A stretch of 64,000 nucleotides of DNA from Prosapia bicincta (taxonomy: Eukaryota; Arthropoda; Insecta; Hemiptera; Cercopidae): NCBI GenBank assembly GCA_036971475.1, contig JBAIZL010000001.1, positions 143,699,192 to 143,763,191 on the forward strand. The letters are read 5' to 3'. Below are positions 1-13,080 of the stretch, in pieces. The notes below the pieces were generated by a model, which did no database searches, had not been told where the DNA came from, and worked only from the letters and a program-made list of their open reading frames with translations. The translations under genes were made by a program, and so were the position numbers. Numbering within the stretch: the first letter of the stretch is position 1; each line of letters starts with the position of its first letter.

Positions 1-798
1 TGGCATATTGGTTACTTAAGATATCGATAAAACTGTAGGGTAAGTCTCTTACTTCCATATGTACCGAGCAATATGACTGCATTTTTAGATACTATAACAT
101 ACGTTCATAAAGAAATTCTAAGGTGAACAAATCATCCAATGAGAGCGTAACATGTATTCCATGTAGTATTTATAATTGTTACAAAATAATGTTATTGCGC
201 AGTCATTTTTACGTAAGGATCAAGTTTATTCATGAAAACATTAGTATCGCCGACGTAAATTCACTTGTAGTTTATATACGATGCAGAGCTACGTTCCGAA
301 ACTTAATCTAATACGTATACAATTATGATTCGTTCAGAAATTAACCTAAAGTTATAAAGAAGAATATCTTGAATTATGTTCTTTTAATTTTAGTTATCTT
401 GCAGGATTGATCTTTCAGTTTGTTCAATTTTCTTCGGGCAGGATTCTTTTTAATGCATATGTAAGTGTGTGTTTCTCAATGTATGTAGTAATTAAAAAAT
501 CAATTTGAATCGGTTTTTGCAAAAAAATAAGTTTGGCCTTGAAGGACAATATGTGGATAATACTAATGCTTTGTAAGCCTGCAGTCTCTATCGGAGTCAC
601 TAATTTTAGGGTTCAACACTAGTGAAATCTAAATATGAAAATAAAACAATTTGGAAAATAATATTTTCAGTTTCAAAAAAATTATGATAATTTCTAAGTG
701 TATTTCTTAGTAAAGGTTTCGACATTACAGACAGTAAATATAGATTTGAATTTATAGTTACATTATTAATCATGTTAAGAGTGGCAGAGATTATTGTT
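1..798. other. No gene seen
   Basis: AT-rich non-coding DNA. Open frames are short, start in random context and look like chance ORFs. No repeat boundary or RNA gene was recognised. Confidence 0.5.
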
Positions 799-802
799 AA
801 AT

Positions 803-944
803 AAAGGCGGATGACTTACGAGTCAGGTACAACTATTTACTTACACAGGCAACTTTTCAATTACGGGTATCTTGCCGTCATCAGACCCTAATGAGACATC
901 TGTTTAAATAATTAGTTATACCTGACACACAAATCATCCGCTTT
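803..944. mobile_element. Short MITE-like element with 26-27 bp terminal inverted repeats
   Basis: The ends are inverted copies. The left end begins AAAGGCGGATGACTTA and runs to GTCAGGTA near 829. The right end (919-944), read in reverse complement, begins AAAGCGGATGATTTG and also reaches GTCAGGTA. Both ends are flanked by AAAT (799-802 and 945-948), which could be a 4-bp target-site duplication. There is no coding capacity in 142 bp, so it is non-autonomous. The superfamily is not identifiable; the short TSD is weak evidence in DNA this AT-rich. Confidence 0.55.
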
Positions 945-948
945 AAAT

Positions 949-3900
949 GTGACAATAAATTTACATTGTTTAAAATTTTATTCTAAAAATAACAATTAAC
1001 CTTTTTTCAAATAATATTTCTATTTCGTTAGTATTTTGTTTATTTATTTTGAAATTTGTTGTTCGTTTTCTCTACTCATTACCTATTTGATAATTAACCT
1101 AGATTTTATGAGTATATAGTTAAGTATTACCTATTTACCACCCTAACCTAGTTTGATTTTTACTCCCGAATTTAGTATTCCCTATTTTATTCAAAATTAA
1201 ATATTTAAGAGTTTCCAAAATTAAATATGCATTTACATTAATACAATTATTATTATTAATATTATTATTGCTATTATCAATTATACAATTTTTAAAATTA
1301 TTCCTAAGGTAATAATTACAACTGAAAATATTATTGTCCATATCGTAATAAATATATCAAAGTTGTTTTGTATTATATTTAGGAACATAATTAGACATTT
1401 TTATTCATGTTAAAAATCTCATATATAGAATTTATACTTCAGGCAATAAAATACAACATGTTATATATTACAATTATTAATACCATGATTCATTTAAAAA
1501 CCATCATAGGAATTATTTACACTTACTTATTTATGTATACAACGCCTAATTTTAACTTTTAAGTCTGTATGAATTAGTTATTCTACATCACTGTGATAAC
1601 AATTGTGTGGAAAGAGAGTTTTGAAAAAAAAGCTGTTAACATCGTATAAAAGTTTTATTTCCAATTATTATTATTTCGGAAAAAAAGTTAAATATGAAAT
1701 AAAATAACGTGTATCTCGCACATATGTTTTATTTTATTATATACTGAATAGATGTAAGAGCTCAAACAGAAATTGCCTCCTCGACCCCCGCTAACATTTT
1801 TGTCGTGTTGGATATAATTGCGTTATGATAGCGTTGGGTTTGTTGGTAAGTTTACTACGTCCATTAATCAACTTTGAGACTAACTTCTTAACACATTTTC
1901 GTTCATTTGAATTATTTGGACAATTTACAAACGTCGGTGGCTTTACAAAATATACTTGTATAATTTTCTGGTGTTGTTTCAATAGTTGTTTCTTTATTCG
2001 AATAAGTTTGTAGGGGCTGAAGTCCCGCATGCCCCCGGTTAGTATATGTATGAAAATACAAACATATCGTAGATTGGCATTTTGTAGATAGTTTTGAATT
2101 AACTGAATAATCTATAAGTAATTATTGCGTAACTAAATGAATACTTAATAAACGACATTTCTAGTGTTAACTTAGCTATACTTTATTTACCATAGAATAT
2201 TGTAGATACTATTTATTTTAATAGTAGCCGAAGTAAAGAACACTGCTTACACGAGTAGAGCAGGAAATAGGAGGAAAGTTGAGGTACGGTATTTATAAAG
2301 ACCTTAGGACAGTTAGGATTAGGTTAGAGTACGCTACACTTACCTTTAGCGTGAAATGTTTTTAAATGCATACGTGAAGGATAGGTCCTACGTGTCGGGA
2401 ATGACACTGCTACCATAAGAAACTTTAAAGTAAATCGTGAAGAAACTGTAAATAATCGCATGCTTTTGCAGGGATTCGGATTTAGGCAGTGAAAGTGTTT
2501 GTCTTCTTTAGGTAGTAAGTAAATAGTAATTTCAATAGGCTTTAAGGGCATTGGTTTTGGTCACTAACCGAAATAGATAATGAGAGAGGAACTAATAAGT
2601 AAATTTTAAATATCATATCCTTATTTTGTAATAGGCCTATATATTTGTGAGGTTATATAATAGTTGGATGTGTAAATGCACATGTATATTATAGACACAT
2701 GTATATTGAATTTTGGAGTAGTATTAAAAGAAAATTACATAAATATGTTGTGTTACATTTTAGTGAAGTATAACTGTAATATTTATATGTAAACAATTTA
2801 AACTGATGATTTTAAAATGGTGTATTAGCCTACCCAAGTTTTCATATATTAAAAAGGTTTTTATTAAAATATTGGTAACAACTAGAGATAAAATTTAAAA
2901 GATAAAATCTGACTTCATCAAAAACCTGCCAGATGGCTCGTAAATTATATCTCAGTTTTGGGTATATTTTAAAGATAATGACTTTTATTTACATGGGAAA
3001 AGTCTATAACAAGTAGATGACATAATGACAAAATAATTGTTACATGCAGCTAGTCAGTGCTTGCAACAGCATTCGGACAATCGTAAATGCTTTATGAGGA
3101 ATAGATACCCAGATTTATTTTAAGTGAAATTATAGGCTGGATAACGTAATACCAAAGATTAGTTCCACATAAATTCGAAAAATGTAGGTCTGCTATTTGT
3201 TAGTATTTCTAGAGTTGAAATCAGACTGTGAGGTATTATAGAAACAGAGATGAAACATAGTTCCTATTGTATTAATAACCATTTTATCTATAGTTTAAAC
3301 TGTTAATCCAAAGTGACAACAATAATTGAAAGATTATCCATATCGATCAAATACAGGTAGAAACACAAATCTGTATGTAGAGGAAGTAAACAATTTATGT
3401 CGTCTAATCAGCTGGTCAGCTTTACTAAACTAAACCGAATCTTTATCGAGGAAACAAGGTACTGAATGCTAATGAAAATATAGTGAGTGCTTGGTATTGT
3501 TTTAAGTGTAATAAGTTATCTTTGGTGCTGATAAATATTTTGCTATGTTAGGTCGCTGCGTTCCATGACATTACCGCAACCTAAGTTGCATTCTGTTAAA
3601 GAGACGTCAAGCTGACACACAGTAGTTGTGTCAGACAATCCTACTGTTGTCAACGGGGACAAGTGAAATATATTACAAAGTCACTGACTCGTCTCATTCA
3701 ACTTGTGAATTATACTTGTTCACTTTATATCATGCAGAAACGTTGTAGAAGTGAACGCTCACGCAAATTCTCACAAAACTCATCAAGGTATTAAATTAGG
3801 AATCTATAACTGAAAGTTCGCAACTTGTTTGCTTTTTCTGCACAAGGGAAGTTTGTTGAAAACCTTTCTCCTTAACTTTCAGAGTCAATATGTTTCTTAA

Positions 3901-4960
3901 AATTTTAGTTCATTGACAAAAAATAGTAAAATTGTGTTTTAAATTTATTTGTAAAAAGAAAAACTGGACAGTTCCAAATTAGTTTCTGGTAGTATTGAAA
4001 GGGTGACTAGTTGTTTGATGAATATTTTAGCATAAAATAAACTACGACATTGGATCTAATTATTGTTAAATAGGAAACATTTTGATCCGCCCTTACATCC
4101 TTACGACTCGCATAGTTCTGTTTGTGCCCTATTCGTCCTGTAATTATGACTCTTCAGTCGTCCGTCGCCATACACCATTAAATATGTCATGCTTCTTATT
4201 TACTATTATACAGTTTATTGCATTATCGATGTACGCCGAATGTAATTTGTGTATTATGAAGTCATTTTACGTTGTGGCCGGTTTTAATTGCTCCAGAAAT
4301 TTCTTTTAGTGCAAAAACGTTGAGACGCGAACTCGAAAAAGGAAATAATCACCAGGTTACGTGCAACTGGGAACTTAACTTATCCTCCTAGTGCTAGTAT
4401 GTATCAAAATAAAACTGTTGAAATACATGCCGTGCAACTCTGGAAAAATTATCCATATATTGTTGCGTATTTGCATAAAGATGAGATTTTTAGGAGCTAA
4501 CGTTATGGCACTCCTAAAATTTAGTTGTATATGTCTGCACTGCTATCCTGTTCAATGCGTGAGAGTGGTACTTGTTATAGAAAAATAGCCATATTTAATT
4601 TTTTATGTCGGAGGAAGTAAGTCATTTGTTGCAAATAACTGGTTCACTACAACATGTCCATGAGGCTACTGAGCTGCAAAAAGAAATGTTTTGTGTAAAT
4701 GGGAAAATAACGTCTGTAGAAATAACGTGACTGATGGTGACTTTGAGGGTTTCAAACATTCAGGATGTTTTTTTCTCTTGGTGCGTATAAGGAAATCCTA
4801 ATTTGTATTTGACATATCTCTAACAATAAGTTTAAACTATTGTTTCAGAGAGTCTAAATCTGTTATAACTTCTTTTTGTTTATACACGATAAACAAGTAG
4901 AAATTTTTCTCCTTTATTTAGAATTTTCATACAATTGTTACTTCATTATTATACTGTGGA
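949..4960. other. No gene seen; AT-rich spacer
   Basis: Contains a short (TTA)n run near 1249-1275. A moderately GC-richer patch at 1780-2035 and another at 3540-3670 have no recognisable product. The open frames here (60-79 codons) lack splice or promoter support. Confidence 0.45.
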
Positions 4961-4963
4961 TTC

Positions 4964-4965
4964 TA

Positions 4966-5022
<57 letters not shown>
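4964..5022. repeat. (TA)n microsatellite
   Basis: Nearly pure TA tract directly abutting the left arm of the palindrome at 5022-5119. Confidence 0.95.
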
Positions 5023-5026
<4 letters not shown>

Positions 5027-5119
5027 GAATTAATAATATACACTAATTACAGGAATTAATTTATTAAATAATACACTCAAATTAATTCCTGTAATTAGTG
5101 TATATTATTTAATCTTGAA
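5022..5119. repeat. 40-bp-arm palindrome between two TA tracts
   Basis: The left arm (5022-5061, TTCAAGAATTAATAATATAC...) is matched in reverse complement by 5080-5119 with about two differences; the central spacer is about 18 bp. TA tracts stand on both sides (4964-5022 and 5154-5217), as for several other foldback sequences in this window. No coding sequence. Probably a small foldback mobile element or a remnant of an inverted retroelement tail. Confidence 0.7.
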
Positions 5120-5152
5120 AATAATTCTAACAGGAAAACCTATTTAATATTT

Positions 5153-5153
<1 letters not shown>

Positions 5154-5217
<64 letters not shown>
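5154..5217. repeat. (TA)n microsatellite
   Basis: TA tract to the right of the 5.0-kb palindrome. Open frames through it are poly-(Tyr-Ile) artefacts. Confidence 0.95.
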
Positions 5218-5219
<2 letters not shown>

Positions 5220-7616
5220 TAAATCTTTATGTTCACGTGAATTTTAATAATCTTTATTTTTGACTTTACTACATGTCTGTAATTATTGTAAGTATTTATG
5301 AATAATATTGCAATATGTTTATAAAAATTAGACAAAAATATTTATAATATATTATATTCACTATCGTAAGTTTATACGACACGATAGGAGATTGATACTT
5401 CTTATATACTTTTATTTCGATACATTTATTACAAACCAATTATGCAAGATATATTATATTTTAATTCATTTTCTTGTGGGTCACAAACATATGTTGTTTT
5501 CTCAACAGATTATGTTTTCTATAGCCTCTGTATAAACAAGGTAAAAATTGTCTTGTAAGGATGAGCAAACAGTACGGGAGTAAGTGATGCGGAAACGGGG
5601 TCCAGCTGAGAATACGCTGTAGGCTGTAAGTAAAATCAGGTCGGATGCTTGCAAAAAGAATAATTTGTTTGGAGATAAAATCTTTCAGAGTGGAGACATG
5701 GTTTATATTGAAAAATTTATTGCATTCAGCTTTATATATTAATTTATATATTTTTTTAAATTTTAACCATACATGTTTGGTTTTGATTATTAACATTATA
5801 TATATATATATCGGTTAGTTTTAAATTTTTCGTAAAATTATTTTTTTTATTATCATATTTGAATATCAAATGTAGGTATTATGTTACACATCAACTTATT
5901 CCGAGTCGACGTTTAAGAGACTAATTCACTTTAATTTGACGTGAAAACTCATCAATTCCTACTTTTAATTTCTGGACCTTTTTGGAGAGTACTATCTCTA
6001 TTGAATAAGATATTATTTTAAATTACAAAGGAAAAGTAAATCGATTATCGCCATTCAGCAAACAAATTTAACTTTGCTTTTGTGAGATATTACTTAGTAA
6101 TCAAGTTCAATGTTTTAAGTCTTTGAGGTAATACAGCACTAGTATATTAATGGTAGTGAAATAATAAAATTAACCAATTGAAGAAGAATGAAAGTAAGAT
6201 TAAATATTCTTGTTGCAAGTATCGATTATTGATTGCCTTATTGAGTAAAGTATTTAATGTCTATTTTACTGTTACAATAAATACTATAAAAATAAAGAGA
6301 GTCTTAAGATATATAATTCTTCTATTACTTGTGGTATTCCATTTTTGTAAATTTGTGCTACTAATGTGTTATTATAATTAGAGAAAATTTTAAAAATAAA
6401 TAATCGAGGCTTGTTCTTGTTCTGCCATAGTTGAAATTTCTTATTGTCTTTATTTCACTTTATTATTGTTGAGATGGCGATTTAATTGGTAATTATTTAA
6501 ACTCGATAAAATAATTCATGTAAAGAAAAATGTTTTTTGATAACCAATTAGTAAGGAGTTCAAATTTTGTTATAGAAGATGAAGGGGAATTATTTCTAGA
6601 AAATATGGCGACCTAATTATTTATTACTGTGGTATATAAAATGTGTATTGTACCTTTAATAACATCAAAGCTAGTTGTTTGAGGAAGACAGTGTGTAAGA
6701 AGTTTAGAAGAATTGTACGAGTGGTTGCGATTAGTTTCTTGAAAAGTTTAACGGATCGAAAGAGAGTATTTTAGTTTTATAGGGATTTCATTAGTTATAA
6801 AGTAATGTAACGAGAAAAATCAAACCTCCAGGGGTGTTATGTTGCTTCCTAATGGGATATTTTCTAGGATGCTAGAAGAGCACTTCATTGTTGGTGTTAA
6901 ATTGTACTCAGAAAAAATGTCATACTAAGCCTCCACAATATTTGAATTAATAGTGATGGTCGGAATGAGAAAGATAAGGGTAACACTAAACATTACAGAG
7001 ACAATAGATATGACAAAATATGTGACTCGCCGCACTACTGTAGCATAAATAACCAGTGAATGCGGACAAACTGGGCGATGGGAGGGATCTGTTGATAGTC
7101 ACTAAACGGCCGTTACAGTGAACTGTGTTCGAAAATTTGATAGTAGGTGTCACTGTTGTGAATAGTGTATAGGCCTACATTTTATGTCTGAATTTAGGTT
7201 TTATAAAGAAACAGCCAATTCATTACATACTTTTGAAAAAAAATTTATTTTCTAATTCTTACTACGGGCAATAATTTATATTTTTCAATTATCCTGCACG
7301 AAATTTGACCGTCGGGAATATACGGTATATATATATTTGGTTACCGCCAAACGTATTTGTTAAATTCTTGGTATGACATTCCCTATAGTTTGCTTGTTAG
7401 CTTTACTACTTGTCCAAATCAGCAAGATAGGAAATATTAAAAGTAATTTTATAATAGGGTGTTAATTGATCATTTAAATCTTACTGGATAACGTTATTTA
7501 CATAACAAATATTTCCAATATGTTGAAATTAGATGAAATGTGTTTTAAACGTCTACCCTCGTACAACGCTTAAAAGTTATTGTTAATCAATATTCTTCAA
7601 ATAAACAAGCTTACCC
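5220..7616. other. No gene seen
   Basis: AT-rich spacer. The longest open frame (111 codons, minus strand, 5461-5796) has no recognisable motif and is treated as chance. Confidence 0.4.
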
Positions 7617-7836
7617 GTTTAAATTAATTTAAAAAACTTAAATTTACTTTATTCTTTATACTTTTACAGACAAACCAGGTGAATTGGTTATTTTAACAAT
7701 TATGTTTTACATTTAGGCTTAGGTAGGTTTAGAAGCCTAAATGTAAAACATAATTGTTAAAATAACCAATTCACCTGGTTTGTCTGTAAAAGTATAAAGA
7801 ATAAAGTAAATTTAAGTTTTTTAAATTAATTAAAAC
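7617..7836. repeat. Near-perfect palindrome, 104-bp arms, 12-bp spacer
   Basis: 7617-7720 and 7733-7836 are reverse complements with a single mismatch that I can find (in the outermost few bases), around a 12-bp spacer, AGGTAGGTTTAG. This is a foldback or snapback structure. No ORF, and unlike the other palindromes here it is not in a TA tract. The near identity of the arms implies recent origin or ongoing arm-to-arm gene conversion. The flanks show GCTTACC on the left and GCTACC on the right, which might be an imperfect target duplication. It could be a foldback MITE or a source of a double-stranded hairpin RNA if transcribed. Confidence 0.85.
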
Positions 7837-7839
7837 GCT

Positions 7840-9077
7840 ACCATTTGCAAAACTATAGGGGTGGGGAGTTACAAAATAAGAACAAACATAGGACAAGACT
7901 TAAGAATGACCATCTCCAAACAATTCTGAAAATTGTTACAAAGACTGTGATGCTTGAATCAGCCTGAATGAGCTTTTCAAAAACAAGAGAACTCAGGTGT
8001 CTGGATACTTGAGCTCCAAATAATTACCTTCTTTTATAACTTTCATCTGATATTAAACAACCCTATATTATATACTTTATAATTAATTAAATAAGATGTT
8101 ATAGTAAATCAGTACATTTTTATTATCAGAATCGGTCCGCCTACACATTCTAAATTTATTATATGGTCAACTGCAAAATTGAATTGACACAGGTCTTAGA
8201 TTAAAACGGAAAGATTTTATGTATTATAAGAAGTATTGTGAAAAATTTTTGGCATTTTTCTTTTAAAGACAGATTTGTTTAGTATATAGTGTTTGATGCG
8301 CAGGTCTTTATATATGTATTGTAATTTTCTTTTATTTTTGTGAATAACTTTGAGAGAGTAGATCAAGAAAACGTCAAATGATTGGTTATTTTTTTTCAAG
8401 GGTTGTCGGTCTATAATATTAAGAGTGTAATTAGGTAATAAAAGGTTTTTAAATTACTCATGTTTGTTCCTAAATAAGAACAGAAAACTGAATAACTTAT
8501 TGTTCTATTATTAATTAACCTTAGTTTATTATACTGTCAGTTTGCATAGACAATTGTTTGTTAGAAAATATGTGGCTTTTCTGTAGTATGTGCTTTTCTA
8601 TAATATACTGTTTACAATTATAATTGTTATAAAGGTTATTGTATGAATACAAGAAGAATTTAAATCCACAATATTATAAATATACTTGGATTATACAAAA
8701 ACATACTATAGTTAAAATGAATTAAATTTAGTTATTCGTTGATAAACATTTTTTCACTGGTTCAATTTTTTTCACTTAATATTGAAGAACTTCGTGAATT
8801 AGGCATCTGTTAATGGATTCAAGTTAGCTTTTGTTATTTGGTTCGTTAGCTTTAATTTGAAACAATATACTGTACAACAGCTTAGAATCGTGTAATTCAT
8901 TTCAGATAACGTAGGCAATACAAGCTCGTTACAATGGATAAACATTTAAATCTCTTTGTAGTGTTTGTGATTATTAAAGTAAAAAAACACTAATTGTTCT
9001 TGAGGAATGTAATGGTATTTACTTTTCGTTATAACAAAGTAATTATACTCTAAATTTTTATTATTAAAGACGTAAAA

Positions 9078-9080
<3 letters not shown>
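7840..9080. other. No gene seen
   Basis: AT-rich spacer between the palindrome and the large TA tract; no motif recognised. Confidence 0.4.
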
Positions 9081-9299
<219 letters not shown>

Positions 9300-9307
9300 C
9301 CTATACA

Positions 9308-9325
9308 GTCGAACTTCAGTTCGAC
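9308..9325. repeat. Short hairpin beside the TA tract
   Basis: GTCGAACTTCAGTTCGAC is an 8-bp perfect inverted repeat with a 2-base centre, preceded by TACA. TA-CAGTCGAAC resembles the outer end of pogo/Tigger-type elements, but no second end was found. Confidence 0.35.
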
Positions 9326-10021
9326 CGAAGAAATGTAGTGTTGTATAGACAGGGTGCTTTACAATGGCATTTCCAGGAAATGTATTATGAATGTTGTTTA
9401 TTTTCAGCAGGAGGGTCAACAAAACCAAGAATGATAGGCGAAACACATGTCGGTAATTGACTGCATGTTATAGTCCGGTTTAGTTAACACGTTCAGCATG
9501 GCTAGCGTTCTGGGTTTCCTTACAGATGCGCTCCCAGCTTATTTCCTTAGATACGGCGAGCAAACCGGCACGCTTACTCCCAGGCTAATTGAAACTTCTC
9601 TAGTGTCGATATCTATATAAAGATTTGATTTTTACGCCAGTGCTTTAAAAGAGTTTGGAGAACATTGTGTCTGAGTTGTTTTTAAATCCGACCGTCCCAA
9701 GTTAACTTTTGATGCTTCAACTGAAACAATGATTCTGGAAGTTTTATGAACAGATTTAATTTGCTTTAACTTTTATATTTTATTGTTTTTTTTAGTTTGA
9801 ACCATTTAACAGAATATCCGGTAAAACAACGATCATAAAAATTAACCAAGTTTTCTGAACTAACGCAAGAATAAACGATAACTGTCTTGTTAGAGTTAAT
9901 AAACCAACTGGAGGTGGGAACAGACTATTGTAAATATGAGTCATTGACAAAATGATTGTACTCCCGAAAACCTATTGTGTCAACATAAGATTGTAGTAAA
10001 CCAATGTCAGCTTATCTCGGC

Positions 10022-10030
10022 TATAAATAG
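10022..10030 (+). promoter_or_regulatory. Candidate TATA box
   Basis: TATAAATAG preceded by CTCGGC and followed by a GC-richer stretch (TCTCGGACGTGAC). This is a better TATA context than the surrounding plain AT, and transcription would start around 10050-10060. No recognisable coding exon follows, so the call rests on the motif alone. Confidence 0.2.
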
Positions 10031-10878
10031 TCTCGGACGTGACATATGTATTATCTTTGTCTTCGTTTGTAATACGATCTCCGAAACACTTGGCACAATA
10101 AGAAACAAACATTCTGAGTGAAACGTTGAGTCCTTATTTTAGTATGTAATATATTTTAGTAATAGGGTCTTTAGTTTTGTATATGAATTTTCTTTTTTCT
10201 CTGTCTTTTTTATTGTGTTTTCTTACTTGTCATACAGTAATTTATCATTTGATAAATAAAACAATATTTTAGAGTCTAATACACTGTTCTGTTGTCACCA
10301 ATAAAAATGTATATGTTAGAAATAAAATTATTGAGATGAAAACAACGGGGTCGATAATTAGATGCTACGACAGGCTATGCAATCCGCTTGGCGTTTTACT
10401 GTCGTCAGAGCTGGAAGTTAAGGAAAAACAGGCAGTAGTTTGATGAGATCACCAATATCGCCGCCGTGTTGAAAGTGTTAAAAAATGTTATACGAATAAT
10501 AAATAATACAGCTACTAAATTACGGCCTACTGAGTTTGCTTCGATTTAATTCCACTACGTTCATGTCATGCTTCCTGTAAATGAATTGGTGAGTGTACTT
10601 ATTTACCAGTACGTTTTCATAGGCATTAGATAACTTAACATAATAACCTATAAAAAGTAGATCCTATGAAAAATATGTAATGTGGATATCTAATAGAATG
10701 AAGAAACAATAAAACATTTTAACAACTTCAATTTCAAATAAATTGAGACTTTACAAAACATTATCCTATATTAACATTGGCCTATTACACTAACTAAGCT
10801 CGCGATATTATACTGTATCCTTTTTATTACCGCAGGTAGTGCAATATGCGAAAGATAGGGTGGGCGCATTCTTTACAA

Positions 10879-10962
10879 CACAACCTCTCAATAACGAATA
10901 CCTCACTACAACGAAATTTTTCTCTGGATAATCGACTTCGTTATACAGAGGTTCGACTATAA
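10879..10962 (-). mobile_element. Pogo/Tigger-like (Tc1/mariner superfamily) terminal fragment
   Basis: The reverse complement begins TATAGTCGAACCTCTGTATA and continues with repeated (G)TATAACGAA/ATTATC-type motifs. That is the typical look of pogo/Tigger element ends (TA-CAGTCGAACCTC...TATAACGAA). One transition separates it from the usual CAG start. It abuts the TA tract beginning at about 10963, consistent with TA target preference. No transposase and no opposite end were found, so it is a solo end or a degraded MITE. Confidence 0.5.
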
Positions 10963-10975
10963 ATATATATATATA

Positions 10976-11032
<57 letters not shown>
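10963..11032. repeat. (TA)n microsatellite
   Basis: TA tract with a small TTTA interruption near 10978, abutting the pogo-like end. Confidence 0.95.
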
Positions 11033-11034
<2 letters not shown>

Positions 11035-13040
11035 CTGACTTACTTTGTCTCTTAAAAAATATATTTAATCACAGAGCAGTAAGTAACATAATTAGACTAT
11101 TCATAATACTTAACCAATTTTCTATACATATAAAAATTATTTAATGTCTGCCTATCTTCTTTCAATCTGTCTTCTGTATGTTTGTCATTTGTGCATTCCA
11201 TTATTAATTCAGATCGACATGAAAAATTGGAAATTTTTAAATGCTGCCTTAAAGGTTTCCGGCACATTTGTAGCCCGTTTTGGCTAATTAGTGAATATTA
11301 CTCCAAGAGAGCATTTAAATGTTATTTTTCTGACCAATCTATTAGTCACTTATATTGTAGTCTAACGAGTAGTTTACTGACTTGTCCCCAGCCACACTTT
11401 ACGAAGAGCAATAAACATTCTTTACCTTGAAGCATTACGAAGGGGCAGCAGTGACTGAGAATATACTCAGAAAGTACTACCTTTTATAAAATTATGACTA
11501 AATACCAAAGATTAACTAAGCATATAAATAGTTTTAATCTTGGCAACTAATGTTAAAAAGTTACAAATATTATTACATAACCTAATTAAGGATAAGAGGT
11601 AGCAGTAAAAAGATGCTCGAGATACATATCCTTACTAATTTTTTGTGGATACGTGGTAGTAATCTTCCATACAAATTGGTGTTTTATTGTTTGATTGATG
11701 AAATTGTTTTATCGCAATACGTTCTAGTAATCGGTTGGAGAATAAAAAAAAGTAAGACATTGGTAAACTTACAGCTAACCTAAACTACAACACTAGATTA
11801 TAAACTCCTTTGGAATGAATATTGGTAAATTTATTTTAATACCCAAATAAGTTTTTATAACGTTTCCCAAAGTCAGCACAATAAACATGATATACAAATA
11901 ACTCCAAAACCTGTTTTATACATTTTTGTATATTTTTAATCTTAGAAATGGATTCCAATCAATAATTATAACACTAATTATTTCTCAAATGTGGTAAAGC
12001 TTTATAAAAATACGTAGCATTTTACGTTTTAATAACTATCCTCATACCTTTCATATTAAAGAAACTCAACCTATAAGATTTATCTGCTAGCCATCCGGAG
12101 TAGATAACAGCTGTTTTTCCACTTCCCGCAAAATAATAGCTGACATCCGACCCAATATTCGTCCGCATAAAACGTAATAAATCTATTCCTTTCTATTTTT
12201 AAAGCAATTCTATTCAATTGGACGTAATTCCATAAAAAATGCCTTTCTAGATAAATGTTTGCAATTTTCTATACAAATGGTTTAATAACGAGAAATAACA
12301 AATGGTGTTCATTTGTTAGTATTCAAGTAAATTTGTCAAAACAGCCACTGCTTGTTTACCAATTGTGAAAATCTTTAAACAAATATGTGTTGTGAAATAT
12401 CGTTGGACGAAAAAAATGTTCTAATTTATATTAATATCTTGCCAAGTTACTATTTTATGCTCTTGAGATTGTTTTGAAAAAATATATTTACACGTATGGA
12501 ATTTTTAATATAAATATGGGAGTATGAATGTTTACTACTTCATCCAAAAAACAGTATTCGACCAACGAATCAAAAGTATATGAGATTAGCAAAAGCGTTC
12601 TATAAAATCTGTGGGGAAAATAAAATCCGCTTTAGAAGACAAATTCAAGTCCAAATCTTTCTCATGGGATTAGAGCATAAAAAACATTCTGCTTTTCTTG
12701 ACTGTGTATAAAACTAACCACATGCGGATACGTAAGGGCTTTTTAATCATCCATACATCATTATACCCAGATATTATACTTATAATAATAGTAGATGTGG
12801 TGAGATATGGTATTGCAGAGATAGTTTGTAAATTCTCCCACAAATGCTACCATGATCCTTGAGAATAAATTTAAAAAAAAACAATCTTTTCTTTCAAATT
12901 TTAAAAATTAAAATATGTATCTTGTTCGGAGAATTCCCTTCCTAAACAAAAAACTATAGAGAAGTCAAGATATGATGTAAAATTTAGATGACCTACGGTA
13001 CAATTTGAAGAGTATTATAACAGATTTGATTGTGGGATAA
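11033..13040. other. No gene seen
   Basis: AT-rich spacer. An 82-codon open frame at 11182-11430 (plus) has a better than random composition but no recognisable domain or splice support. Confidence 0.35.
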
Positions 13041-13047
13041 CTGCAAT

Positions 13048-13080
13048 TGAACCCAACAACAGTTGAAGAGCGAGCCAACA
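13048..13080 (+). repeat. Short fragment related to the 30-kb palindrome
   Basis: TGAACCCAACAACAGT followed by TGAAGAGCGAG matches the inner part of the palindrome at 29962-30215 (GAACCCAACAACAGTAGAAG followed by AGCGAG on the reverse strand) over about 28 bases with one change. It suggests that the sequence is a dispersed repeat family. It is short, so chance or an independent simple motif cannot be excluded. Confidence 0.35.

Noticed and set aside
9490..9600. TTAACACGTTCAG resembling a piggyBac left end
   Set aside because: No matching right end or transposase; a TTAA followed by CAC is expected by chance.
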